Assembly (NCBI RefSeq): GCF_963082655.1
Contig: NC_081553.1
Span: 65,210,892 to 65,274,891 of the forward strand
Source: Stomoxys calcitrans
Lineage: Eukaryota; Arthropoda; Insecta; Diptera; Muscidae
Length of the DNA stretch: 64,000 nucleotides
Reading direction: 5' to 3'
The translations under genes were made by a program, and so were the position numbers. Within the stretch, counting starts at the first letter, position 1; each line of letters opens with the position of its first letter. This document shows, piece by piece, positions 55,096 through 64,000 of the stretch. The notes under the pieces were generated by a model. That model made no database searches and was not told the DNA's origin. It saw nothing but the letters and a program-made list of their open reading frames with translations.

Positions 55096-55533
55096 ATGAG
55101 ACGAACTAAATATCGGCCAACATTAGGAGGGGATAACCATCACTAAAAACTTATTCTGATGGTCTCGCCAGGATTCGAACCCAGGCGTTCAGCGTCATAG
55201 GTGAACATGCTAACCTCCCCGCTACGGTGGCCTTTAATGAGACGAAATAAATATCGGCCAACATTAGGAGGGGATAACCTTCGCTGAAAATTTATTCTGA
55301 TGTTCTCGCCAGGATTCGAACCCAGACGTTCAGCGTCATAGGCGAACATGCTAACCTCCCCGCTACGGCGGCCTTTTATGAGACGAAATAAATATCGGCC
55401 AACATTAGGAGGGGATAACCTTCGCGGAAAATTTATTCTGATGTTCTCGCCAGGATTCGAACCCAGACGTTTAGCGTTATGGACGAACATGCTAACCACC
55501 CCGCTACGGTGGCCTTCTATGAAGTGAAATAAA
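54970..55533 (-). repeat. Four tandem 141-bp copies of the SINE head
   Basis: TATCGGCCAACATTAGGAGG recurs at 55111, 55252 and 55393 with a final TTTCGGCC at 55534: spacing 141 bp each. Each unit carries a B box GGATTCGAACCCAG (complement of CTGGGTTCGAATCC) and an A-box region (ACGGTGGCC side). The array is a satellite-like expansion of an RNA polymerase III promoter. Minus frame 55143-55499 repeats the phrase DAERLGSNPGE and is an artefact of 141 = 47 codons. Confidence 0.9.
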
Positions 55534-55534
55534 T

Positions 55535-56570
55535 TTCGGCCTTATAGAGGATTATTGCTGAGATTTATTTCCCACCCAGGTGGCCACACTCTAATTGTCA
55601 CACACACATGCCTACTAACACTAACGCCCTCTGTGCTGAGAGTATTTTGATACCAACTCGTGTATATTTTATGCAAATGTCTGCTGTTTTGGTGTTTGCT
55701 ATTTTCCCTTGATATAAACACTGTTTGCACAAATACCTACTCACACACACATACATGCAAACACGCCGCAAGCTTTCCCATTTGTCCTCAAACATACATA
55801 CAGGCACACATTTTTGTGTGTTTAGAATGCATGCATGAAAATTTGACCATATCTTACCTTAGTGCCGCATTTCGCCAGTGTCGAAATGAGGATTTTTATG
55901 AGATCGTTGGTGCGTGTGAGGTATTGAATAAAACTTCTCTTGACTTCAATTTGACCCGAATGAAAAATGAACTGTTCTCTCCCTATGTCTGTCTCGGTGT
56001 ATATAAATATTTTGGGTGCTTTTTACACAGCTAGAGGCGGCGAGAATATGGCTGTCAGCGTACATCAAATGCATGGTTATACGTAATGTAAGTGCTCCAC
56101 ATAATACAACGGCAGGTGGAATGCCATTAAATTAAAGTGAAGAATTTTTAACGAACAACATATGAGTTTAGTGAAAGTTCGCCCTAACGCCACTACAATC
56201 GAGTGAATGGTGTTGTTTTGGTCCCAGTTGTATTAAATATTGACGATTAATGGGTATCAAGCTGAGGGGCCGTTTGTCAAGAACGTGTTGGACACTTGCT
56301 TTTATTTGCGATATGTGACAAATACTGAGATTACAGTGAAGGAGGTGGGGAATTTGTTCATCTTTTAATAGAATTGAATATGTAATGACATGCTTTCGCC
56401 CTTGGGCAAAAATTGGTTATGTAAGCAAAATTTCGTGACTACATATAATAAATGGACGAACACAGATGGACATCGATTCTTTAATTGCAATCAAATTTTT
56501 CTCGAAGACAAAATTTCCAGACATTTTTTTAGGAAAATTTCCTATAATGATTACATTTCAACAAAATTTC
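55535..56570. other. Unique sequence, no gene recognised
   Basis: Contains CACA-rich patches (about 55600, 55745). The plus frame 55660-56034 (124 codons) shows no recognisable domain; I do not call it. Confidence 0.45.
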
Positions 56571-56572
56571 TG

Positions 56573-57660
56573 TTTCTGTCCGTCCGTCTGTCTGACAAAA
56601 GCACGCCAACTTTCGAAGGAATTTTGCACAAATACTTTTTATTAGTGTAGTTTGGACCGGACCGATTTGGGCCATTTACAATCCCAAGATTGTAAATGGC
56701 TCAAATGATATAGCTGTCATATAAACCGATCTTGGGTCTTGACTTCTTAAGCCTCCAGAGGCTCCGATTTGGTTAAAATTTTTGTTATGGTTTCTAACAA
56801 CTGTGCTAAGTATGGTTGAAATCCGTTCATAATCTGATATAGCTATCCTATAAATTGATCTGGGGTCTTGACTTCTTGAGCCTCTAGAGGGCGCGATTCC
56901 TATCCTATCCTGGTTTAAATCTGTCCATAACCTGATATAGCTTCCATATAAACCGATCTGGAATCTTGAATTCTTAGGCCTCTAATGGGCACAATTCTGA
57001 TCCGATTTAGCACGAAGTGTTATGTTATGACTCCCAATAACTGGTGCTAAGTACGGCCCAAATCGGTCCATAACCTGATATTGCCATATAAACCGATTTG
57101 GGATCTTGAATTCTTAGGCCTCTAAAGGGTGCGTTTCTTATCAGATTTGGCTGAAAATTTACACGAAGTGTTTTGTTGTGACTCCCAATAACTGTGCTAA
57201 GTATGGTCCAAGTCGGTCTATAACCTGATATAGCTGCCATATAAACCGATCTGGGATCTTGAATTTTATAGGCCTCTAGAGGGCGCAATTCTTATCAGAT
57301 TTGGCTGAAATTTAGCATGAAGTGTTTTGTTGTGTCTTTTAGCTGCGGTGCTAAATATGGTTCAAATCGGTCCATAACCTGATAAAGCTGTCATATAAAC
57401 CGATCTTGGATCTTGACTTATTGCGTCACTAGAGGGCGCAATTTTTGTCCGATTTGGCTGAAATTTTGCATGACATATTTTGTTGTGACCTTCAGATACT
57501 GTGTTAGGTATGGTTTAAATCGGTCCATAACCGGATATAGCTGCCATTTAAACCGATCTTGAATCTTGACTTCTTGCGCCACTAGAGGGCGCAATTCTCA
57601 TCCGATTTGGCTAAAATTTTGCATGAAGTGTTTTGTTATGATTCCCAACAATAGTGTAAG
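56573..57660 (-). repeat. Family A element, far end missing
   Basis: Head GTCCGTCCGTCTGTCTGAC, AAAGCACGCCAACTTTCG, then about seven monomers (CTGCCATATAAACCGATCTG, CCTCTAGAGGGCGCAATTC). Stops at CCCAACAATAGTGT without the CAAGTAAAA terminus. Minus frame 57025-57288 is an artefact. Confidence 0.8.
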
Positions 57661-57765
57661 GGCAAGCAAGGAGCCATTAAATCTGTTTGACCATCTGAAA
57701 AGGTCTCACCCAACATTCCGGAATAATCCAAGGCGTATTTTGGTGAGCCATCTTCGATAGATCCA
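57660..57765 (+). pseudogene. Possible BED-finger (hAT-type) fragment
   Basis: Plus-strand reading LNLFDHLKRSHPTFRNNPRR resembles the NLxxHLxxxHP half of a BED zinc finger, as found at the N-terminus of hAT transposases. Its cysteine half is not present, and nothing else of the protein is seen. Confidence 0.3.
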
Positions 57766-58010
57766 CTTCAAAATCTTTGAACAGCAAATAATTGAAGATC
57801 TTTTTTCCAGTATGCTTCCGGACATGTAATTTTATAACACTCTGGTAAGCAAATGTCTGGGAACAAATGTGAAAAGAAAAAGAGGGAATATACTCGTACT
57901 TAGTCCCTGGAAGAATGTTTTATAATTTCGCCATCGCTTTTCTAACCTAGTACTGGAATTGCCTATCGCTGTTATGGAAACAACTCCCTGCATACAAAAT
58001 TAATTCGAAT
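57766..58010. other. No gene recognised
   Basis: Short unassigned segment between the BED-like scrap and the zinc-finger relic. Confidence 0.4.
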
Positions 58011-58420
58011 TTAATGTTCCTGCATGTGAGCTTTCAAGTTTGACGGAGTAGAATACCGCGAGGAACATTTCTCACATTTGAACTGCTTGGAGGCATCCTG
58101 ATGGTGGCTCATCATGTGCTGGTTCAACTGTAATTGCCATAGACATAAAATATTATTGCGGACTCTTGTACTCGCGTGGACTTGCATGTAACCGAAGTCT
58201 TTCCTTGAGGGCAAGGGTTTTGGACTCTCTTTGCATGTAAACTCATTGATCCTCTTTTGGGCCTATGTTATGTGGTTCTTTAGGTTAACTTCCTGGCGAT
58301 AGCAGTTGCCGCAAAAATCACGGTGTCCCAGAAGTATGTATGAACTTGTGTCTGGTAAAGTCTGATTTGCCTGTGAGTTCCTTCAGGCAGAAGGCCCACT
58401 TATATCTTTTCTTAGGACGA
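58011..58420 (-). pseudogene. Decayed C2H2 zinc-finger gene
   Basis: The minus-strand C-terminus reads FKCEKCSSRYSTPSNLKAHM then QEH, a complete C-x2-C-x12-H-x3-H finger, preceded by the finger tail LNQHMMSHHQ. Further upstream are broken fingers in other frames: AFCLKELTGKSDFTRHKFIH and CGNCYRQEVNLKNH. Stops and frameshifts separate them. C2H2 arrays bind DNA in nuclear regulators; this copy is a pseudogene or retains only its last exon. Upstream DRE boxes (58534-58588) could be its old promoter. Confidence 0.55.
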
Positions 58421-58533
58421 AGAAAGTTGTCGGTCAACTTGTCTATGTTCCTTCGAACTCTTCTTGCAAAAACTAGGAACTTGAAACTGAAATGTATGGT
58501 TTTTCGCGTTAAAATTACTGAAATTAACGATAA

Positions 58534-58606
58534 TATCGATAGTTATCGATATTTTTTTGAAAAATATCGAATGTCGCGAATATCGATAGTTTGCCAGCTC
58601 TGCCAT
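58534..58606 (-). promoter_or_regulatory. Three DRE boxes with AGAGCTGGCAAAC motif
   Basis: TATCGATA is perfect at 58534-58541, 58544-58551 and 58581-58588; a further ATATCGAAT is close. On the minus strand AGAGCTGGCAAACTATCGAT (58606 down to 58587) matches 38287-38306 at all but one position. The cluster sits 110-170 nt upstream of the zinc-finger relic on the same strand, consistent with a DREF-type promoter (inference). Confidence 0.45.
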
Positions 58607-58880
58607 ATAAAGGTATTGTTGACACACAGACTGATCTGCCGATTAAGGAGCTTAATCCCATAAATGCCACATTTATCACCCGATCTCATTGAAATTTGAA
58701 ACAGTGACTTGGATTAGGCCTCCTGTTTTCTAAGCCGGATATGGCCTAAACTGGACCATATTTCGATTAGGGCATGAAACACGCATTTATTACCTGATTT
58801 TCTTTAAAATGTGGGACTGAATCAAATATGATTAAAATCGGTCTATATTTGGATAATTTTACGGATATAGCTGTGTTATA
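58607..58880 (-). repeat. Family B fragment
   Basis: CAGACTGATCTGCCGATTAAGG, CCCATAAATGCCACATTTATC and TTGAAACAGTGACTTGG belong to the B monomer. Confidence 0.65.
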
Positions 58881-58881
58881 A

Positions 58882-59399
58882 TAAAAACAAATAAAATCGG
58901 GCTAAGTTCGGCCAGGCTGAATCTTATATACCATCCACCATGGATTGCATTTGCCAAGTCCTTTGCCCGGTATTCTTTTACAGGCAAACAAAGGATAATA
59001 GACTAGAATTGCTATGCTAAAGGAGCTATATAAGGTTATTGACATTCATACCATGGAGACCATAGTGGAAATCGTTGTGCAAAAATTTCAACCAAATCGT
59101 ATAAAAATTGCGAAATCTCGGTGCTTAAGAACTGAAATCGGGAGATTGGTTTATATGGGAGCTATATCGGGTATAAACCAATTCAGACCATATATGTCAC
59201 ATATGATGAAGGTCGCAGGGCAGGTCGTTGCACAAAATTTCAACCAAATCGGATACAAATTGCGCGTATCGCCCGATTTTAACTCCAAGGGCCTATGCTA
59301 ACGCACTTATCGACCAATTCTTTTTTAAATTTTACATAGCGATTTCCTCTATGACTCCCATAATATTTCCAGTGTTTGGTCAAAACTCTACTTTTCAAA
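58882..59399 (+). repeat. Family A element, 5' part
   Basis: AAACAAATAAAATCGGGCTAAG, TTCGGCCAGGCTGAA, TATACCATCCACCATGGATTGC, then about two monomers. A MITE follows, and a family A terminus resumes at 59640. Confidence 0.75.
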
Positions 59400-59401
59400 T
59401 A

Positions 59402-59638
59402 TTGGGTTGCCCAAAAAGTAATTACGGATTTTTCAAATAGTCGGCGTTGACAAATTTTTTCACAGCTTGTGACTCTGTAATTGCATTCTTTCTTCTGTCA
59501 GTTATCAGCTGTTACTTTTAGCTTGCTTTAGAAAAAAAGTGTAAAAAAAAGTATATTTGATTAAAGTTCATTCTAAGTTTTATTAAAAATGCATTTACTT
59601 TCTTTTAAAAAATCCGCAATTACTTTTTGGGCAACCCA
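59402..59638 (-). mobile_element. Mariner-related MITE
   Basis: TTGGGTTGCCCAAAAAGTAA on the left, TTTTTGGGCAACCCA on the right (last A lost); TA at 59400-59401 and 59639-59640. Inserted in family A sequence. Confidence 0.9.
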
Positions 59639-59639
59639 T

Positions 59640-59745
59640 ATAACCAATTTTTATATTCGAAGACTAGCCTGCTTACCCAATGTGGTGCAGGGTATCAAAA
59701 TGTGAACTTCATCCGGATTTAGCTCGTTCTTACTTACTTATTTTA
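59640..59745 (-). repeat. Family A terminus
   Basis: CCCAATGTGGTGCAGGGTATC, CATCCGGATTTAGCTCG, TTCTTACTTACTT: a decayed copy of the GGTGGAGGGTATA to CTTTTACTTG end. Confidence 0.55.
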
Positions 59746-59778
59746 AATAAAATTCATTACAAGGCTACTTTTAAAATA

Positions 59779-59784
59779 TTTATT
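59779..59784 (-). terminator. Poly(A) signal of the cystatin-like gene
   Basis: AATAAA on the minus strand, 41 nt past the stop codon. Confidence 0.55.
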
Positions 59785-59824
59785 TTTTTTGTTACAATTT
59801 TTTTAATAAAAAATTATTCCCTTC

Positions 59825-60212
59825 TTAGAAAACCATGCTCAAAGCATCACCGTTTGTGCATTTATAACTGAGCCTTGTTTTACGTTCACTAATGATGATA
59901 AAATTACAGCCCACCACTTGGTTTGCAGAATTGATCAAATCAGCACTCATGGTATATTTCAAACCAGCCACTACTTGTGAGGTTGCTGAGCGAATTCTTC
60001 CCAATCTACAAAATGCGAATGTTATTTGCAATGCAATTAATGATGACAGCAATAATTTACCTATAAGAAGTTCCACCTAATTCTGCTACTTTGTACAAAG
60101 TATCATTTAGCACTTCTGCGGCTCTTGCGGGATCCATTTCTGATGGACATCCAGGACACATAGCATTGACCACAGCCAGGGTTGCCAATATACAAATAAT
60201 AATGAATTTCAT
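59825..60212 (-). CDS. Secreted cystatin-like cysteine protease inhibitor (two exons)
   Basis: Predicted join: exon 1 60212-60061, intron 60060-60006 (55 nt, GTAAAT...TTTTGTAG), exon 2 60005-59825. It encodes 110 residues. Residues 1-17 (MKFIIICILATLAVVNA) form a clear signal peptide, so the product is secreted. The mature part has CPGCPSE at its start, an amphipathic helix (PARAAEVLNDTLYKVAEL), SYRLGRIRSATSQVVAG with the cystatin QxVxG inhibitory loop (QVVAG, residues 60-64), and two cysteines (VVGC, YKC) placed as in a cystatin disulfide. The usual PW second loop is not obvious. The splice join restores SYR-LG, matching the sarcocystatin-type pattern N/SYR-x-G-x-x-x-SAT-x-QVV; this is from family knowledge. 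Cystatins block papain-like proteases in gut, saliva or haemolymph; the site here is unknown. No stop or frameshift. The 83-codon unspliced frame 59825-60076 starts inside the intron side and is not the real start. Confidence 0.85.
60006..60060 (-). other. Intron of the cystatin-like gene
   Basis: 55 nt, donor TATAG|GTAAATT and acceptor TTTTGTAG|ATTGG; a normal size for a small fly intron. It falls inside a codon (AG|A, Arg51). Confidence 0.8.
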
Positions 60213-60219
60213 TTTCAAC

Positions 60220-60288
60220 AATGCTTAGAAACAATTCAAATGCTTAGAAACAACTAACGACTTGCGAGCACTTTAAACTCTTATATAC
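60220..60288 (-). promoter_or_regulatory. Core promoter and leader of the cystatin-like gene
   Basis: TATA box GTATATAA at 60288-60281 on the minus strand, about 70 nt ahead of the ATG; transcription is expected to start near 60255. The leader holds a direct repeat TTGTTTCTAAGCATT (60253-60239 and 60234-60220). Confidence 0.6.
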
Positions 60289-60299
60289 CCTAGAGTCAA

Positions 60300-60724
60300 T
60301 ATTTCATTTTAAAAATAATATTTTAGCTGAAATTTGATTTATACAGATGTTGGGCTTTTTTGTTTCCGTTTTATTTCAAATGTTTGCACAATTTCATTAA
60401 AAGTTTGCGTAGCTTAGAAATTTGGATATATATTTGGGTACTTTAGTTTTTATATTTAAACAGTATATACGAACCGGAAGTTGAAAATTGTTCTAAAACA
60501 ATTAACCGTAATTTACCCAAAAATTCCATAACTACCACCTAGTCTAGATATTCGTTTGCAAGACCTGAATATATAAGTCGGCGATCCTACAAAAGCTTAT
60601 ATCACCTTCACCGTTTTGTCATGCTAAGTCGATTGGATGAACTAGAGCCCTTCTGTCGGAATCACTATTGCGCTGGAAAGAGTAAAGCTATCCGCTTGAA
60701 GTTTAGCACACATAATTCACATAC
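60300..60724. other. Upstream region of the cystatin-like gene
   Basis: AT-rich; a family A head scrap lies at about 60655-60720 (GAAAGAGTAAAGCTATCCGC, TTGAAGTTTAGCACAC). No other gene. Confidence 0.5.
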
Positions 60725-62640
60725 ACCTAAGTTAGCAATCGGTTTCTTGTGAGCTATAAAAACTACAAAGTTAGCTCGAAAAAGAAAATTTTAAGTTAGA
60801 AATTCCGTGCTACTTACAAAATCCTAAATTGTTTTACATACCACTACCCTAAGTTGGTTCATGTCTGGTATCGTGTCCCCACCTAAGTACCAGTGTCTGT
60901 TAGCCGCTAATGCCGGACAATGATAGAGGAAATACTCCAACGTCTCATTCCCCACATCCCCTACACATGCTTTCACTTGCCGCATCGATTTTGCATAAGT
61001 GAGCTCTTAGTCCTATGTGTCCCGTTATGACACCAAAAGCTATACTCACCTCCTTCTTACTTCCTTTCAGTAATAGCCTCGTCCTCTCACGATACGGATC
61101 ACCCCATAAGATTTGCGCCGTCCTACCGACTGTTTCGCTATTCCACAGTGTTACATGCATGTTTGTCGTCCATGCCTTTAAATCGGACTACATCGATCCG
61201 AAAGGCTTCGGTTTAATCAAGTTTATCGACGGCAGTTCTCTGACCACCGAAAATCGCCTGCCCTTTATTCCCCCTAACTCCGTTATGGCCCGGCACTCAA
61301 ACGATGCGGATCTTGCCTTCCTCAGAGAAGGCGTTAATCTTCTTCTTACACTCCGAAACTGATCGTGTCCTTACCCTCCTGGCTGTTATTGCCCTTATGG
61401 CCATTTGACTGTACGTAAAGAGGTTCACACTCGACGTCCTCGCATTAGTACCACACCACCTCATGCATTTCGTGATCTCCCGAATCTCTGCCTGTAGGAT
61501 CGTATTTTAGTCAGACAGTCTACAACAGATCTCAGTCCCTGGATTCTCAATGTAGACACCCAGGCCCACTCTGTATTCTAGCTTTGATCCATCCGTGTAA
61601 CATGATTTTCCAGATGGCAATACAAGGATTCCGTCGGTTCAAGACTGTGTCGCTGGCAGCAGTGCCTTGCACACGACCTCAAGCTTCATCTCAGGTATCC
61701 GATCGGAAACTTCTTCCCTTTTTTCCAGGTTTCTTATCATCGACTCGATTATACCGTGATGGTAATGAGCTGCTCCCATCCTCAATCCATTCTCCAATAG
61801 ACTTTAGTCTCATAGCCGCAGTGGCTGTCTTACACTTAACCAATATGTCAATGGGTCGGATATCTAGAAAAGTCTCCCGTGCCCTAGGGGGCGTGGTCCT
61901 CATCGCTCCGCCTATGCTAAGAGAACATGTCTCTGAACTTGTTGTATGGTCCTTATGTTGCACTTTTTCTCTATAGCAGTCCACCAAACTACTGAGGCGT
62001 AAGTAAGTATTGGTGTAATCACGCTCCTGTAGAGCCAGTGGACTATCCTAGGATTCAGGCCCCATTTCGAGCCTACGGCTCTACGGTCTACATAGTGCCC
62101 AATATTTGTGAGCCTTTTCAATATGCTCCTGAATATGACAATTCCAATTAAGGTTCCTATCAGAGATCATTCCAAAGTATTTGACCTTGTCAGATATGGA
62201 AATAGTTTTATTTCGGAAACGTGGCGCGTCAAATTGGCCCACCTTCGTCTTCCTCGTGAACAGGCATATTTCAGTCTTCTCTGGGTTAATATTGAGACCC
62301 CTGGGTATAACCCAGTCTTGAGCCATATGTAGGACCCTTTCGGCCCTTCTGCATAGCTGGTTCGGATCCTTACCCATAAAAAGGATTATAACATAGTTTG
62401 CATAGCAGACGGGTTCAAATCCCTCCTCAGCAGCATTTGTAATTGGTGTGGTCACTCAAAGTAGTGGCGATAAAATGCCCCCCTGTGGCGTGCCCTGTGC
62501 CCCTTTCTCCCTTATATTTATGTTATGGGACCCATAATTTATCCACCTGTTCCTTAGCATATGGTTTATCCAGTCTCTAAGAATTCGGTCCACCCGGTAC
62601 TGGTCTAAGGACTGGATCAATGTGTAGATTTCGGGTAATT
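60725..62640 (-). pseudogene. R1/LOA-like non-LTR retrotransposon, 3' half
   Basis: The minus strand carries the end of the reverse transcriptase (62081-62455): GKDPNQLCRRAERVLHMAQD, KTEICLFTRKTKVGQFDAPR and LNWNCHIQEHIEKAHKYWAL; the YADD active site is mutated to YANY (near 62400). Then the thumb SKWGLNPRIVHWLYRSVITP (61912-62121), a connector (61691-61987), RNase H scraps, and the C-terminal finger with SESMCRGCGE (60945-61160) and DTIPDMNQLR (about 60870). Stops interrupt it throughout. Same family as 8570-9930 and 49418-50970. Confidence 0.8.
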
Positions 62641-62850
62641 ACTGCTCGTCTTATCGACTTATGACCCTAAATCGGCATATCGGTCTAAATGGCAGCACTA
62701 CCTAAGCATGGTCGGATCTGGACAATATTCGGGCAATATGACCCGAGGCCTTAATTTCGTCTCTTATATCTCGTAGCCCATTTCGACAGTCTTCCTAATC
62801 AACTATCCATTATCTGGCAGATCGATTACAGAACTTTGCCTCATATCGGT
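62641..62850 (+). repeat. Family B fragment
   Basis: CCCTAAATCGGCATATCGGTC, AATGGCAGCACTACCTAAGC and GGTCGGATCTGGACAATATTC belong to the B monomer, diverged. Confidence 0.5.
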
Positions 62851-63204
62851 AGTTCGATGTGGCACAGTGGATTAGAATCGAAAAAAATCGAGTAAAAAAT
62901 TTGTCATTTGAAAACATATTGAGATAACTCTTTGCAATTTGAAATGGTTAGAGTTGAGGTCTTTTGGAGATCATATGCAAAAGGCCATAAGTTGTCCGGC
63001 CGCCTTATGGCAGGCCCCTAAAGTTGATCTCCTCGGAATTTCGAAAAATTGTTCTAAGCTGTCAAATCTTCATTTGTGGTCAGATTTTCAAAATTCTTTT
63101 TTTTGCTAGATAGTGAAAATCTCTATATGATATATCTCTACCCGTTTCCAAAAAGCATATTTTTTTTTAGTTTTTTTTTTTCGATTATATCCCACTGTGC
63201 GACA
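62851..63204. other. No gene recognised
   Basis: AT-rich with T runs near 63160-63180. The start of plus frame 63076-63336 lies here but is unsupported. Confidence 0.5.
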
Positions 63205-63952
63205 ATTGGCTTAAATATCTTCTCAGGCAGCCAAGCAGTTATCAAATCCCGGGAAAACTTTTTTCCGCATTTTAAAACTACCAACGACTTTGGCAGATCT
63301 TTCAACGAGATGGCTGAACTGACTGGTAGTTTCTAGTCTCACAAGCTCGTATGCTCTACAATTCCCTGGGATATCTCTGTGACCCGGCACCCAGAACAGA
63401 TGAATTTTGAGCAGTTCAGCCAGGTGAACTGGAATCAGTGGATATGCCTCTAGCAATATGTAAGCCAGGTCTTAAGAATTAGGTGCGAAGGACAGTTCGT
63501 TGTCCAGATGGTCACAATGGGGGGGTTGTGGACACTCCAAAATTATGTTGCACAATCTGGAAGAAGTCTAGTGTCTCGCAGGCTAGAACAGACATCTGAG
63601 TCATTGACAGGTCACTGCCTGATCCCTAAACATGCTGACAGACTGAAGGCAGCAAGTAAAGACTTCTGCAGAAACTATGAGGACGTCGAGAAAGAAAAGA
63701 CTATAGAACATCTGCTGTGTGTTTGTCTCGCACTGGCAGTCAGAAGGAGTACAACTTTAGGTTCTTTAAGAACTTGTCTGATTTAGCGAATGTGAACATT
63801 CGCAAGTTGTTGGTCTTTTTAAAGCGATCTGGAAGGTTCAACGATAGGAACTAGAAGGCATCTTCCTTCCCTTGTTCCCGTGGTATTACAATGGACATAA
63901 ACTTCTAAGTTAGTCTGATGGCAGACTGCCACTTAAACCTAACCTAACCTTG
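63205..63952 (+). pseudogene. R1/LOA-like retrotransposon 3' end with internal inversion
   Basis: Plus strand: RNase H phrase LNIFSGSQAVIKS (63205-63260; usual IFSDSQAAIKS). The next expected block, IHLFWVPGHRDIPGNCRAYE with LVRLETT, is found on the minus strand (63456 to about 63265). The following block is again on the plus strand: SLTGHCLIPKHADRLKAASK, DFCRNYEDVEKEKTIEHLLC (63590-63740), with a C-terminal finger. The 3' tail ends CTTAAACCTAACCTAACCTT near 63952. So about 200 bp appear inverted inside the element. Inactive. Confidence 0.75.
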
Positions 63953-64000
63953 TCCAATTTTGGCATACTATTTCCAACCTTTCGGCCGGTATCTCAGGAA

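Noticed and set aside
55143..55499. 118-codon minus frame with repeated DAERLGSNPGE
   Set aside because: It is the antisense of tandem SINE heads; 141 bp is 47 codons, so openness follows from the period.
55660..56034. 124-codon plus frame in unique sequence
   Set aside because: No recognisable domain, weak context and no splice evidence; kept out for lack of support.

Overview
The window looks like an intergenic, repeat-dominated stretch of an insect genome, most likely a calyptrate (muscid-type) fly. The evidence is AT-rich DNA, tRNA-derived SINEs with A and B boxes, mariner and IS630/Tc1-type transposons and their MITEs, degenerate non-LTR retrotransposons, perfect TATCGATA (DRE) boxes, and one compact fly-style gene with a 55-nt intron. 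No bacterial-type gene organisation, CRISPR array, rRNA gene or canonical tRNA gene was seen. The species cannot be named from sequence alone.

Only one host protein gene appears intact: a two-exon secreted cystatin-like cysteine-protease inhibitor on the minus strand at 59825-60212, with a TATA box and a poly(A) signal. A decayed C2H2 zinc-finger gene (58011-58420, minus) lies nearby. A duplicated block (1663-2640 and 4996-6040) looks like a promoter plus noncoding first exon ending in a consensus splice donor.

The rest is built from a few repeat families. (A/B) Tandem-array elements with 153-bp monomers and recognisable ends: CAAGTAAAAGCGTGCTAAG, then the palindrome TTCGGCCGGGCCGAA, at one end, and TATACCCTCCACCAT at the other. 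153 bp is exactly 51 codons, so these arrays give long but meaningless open frames. (C) Helitron-like arrays with roughly 110-140-bp monomers, ending CTAG before T. (D) A tRNA-derived SINE of about 313 bp, two copies of which have perfect target-site duplications, plus a tandem expansion of its head. (E) A mariner whose 3' part survives at 32515-32998, and six internally deleted MITEs sharing its ends. (F) A second mariner (51492-54681) into which a 2-kb A array has inserted. (G) An IS630/Tc1-mariner foldback element (44783-45378) sitting inside a Jockey-like retrotransposon. (H) Several R1/LOA-like non-LTR fragments.

Layout: 1-7750, A/B elements, duplicated candidate exon, C element; 7750-10870, C and R1/LOA-like remnants, then A; 10870-13735, mostly unique; 13735-20333, two Helitron-like elements with nested SINEs and a MITE; 20336-23250, mostly unique; 23255-27345, a 4-kb A/B cluster; 27345-35040, SINEs, A arrays, MITEs and the mariner remnant; 35045-37650, retrotransposon fragments; 37650-41870, DRE tandem, A and B elements, SINE; 41870-43000, unique; 43000-47290, A fragments and nested retroelement/foldback; 47290-48335, unique; 48337-54681, A, R1/LOA-like pieces, 173-bp triplication and the interrupted mariner; 54765-55533, tandem SINE heads; 55535-57660, unique then A; 57660-60310, BED-like fragment, zinc-finger relic, A/MITE and the cystatin gene; 60725-63952, R1/LOA-like remnants, one with an internal inversion. 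I found no coherent multi-gene system; the novelty lies in repeat architecture and in the small gene.
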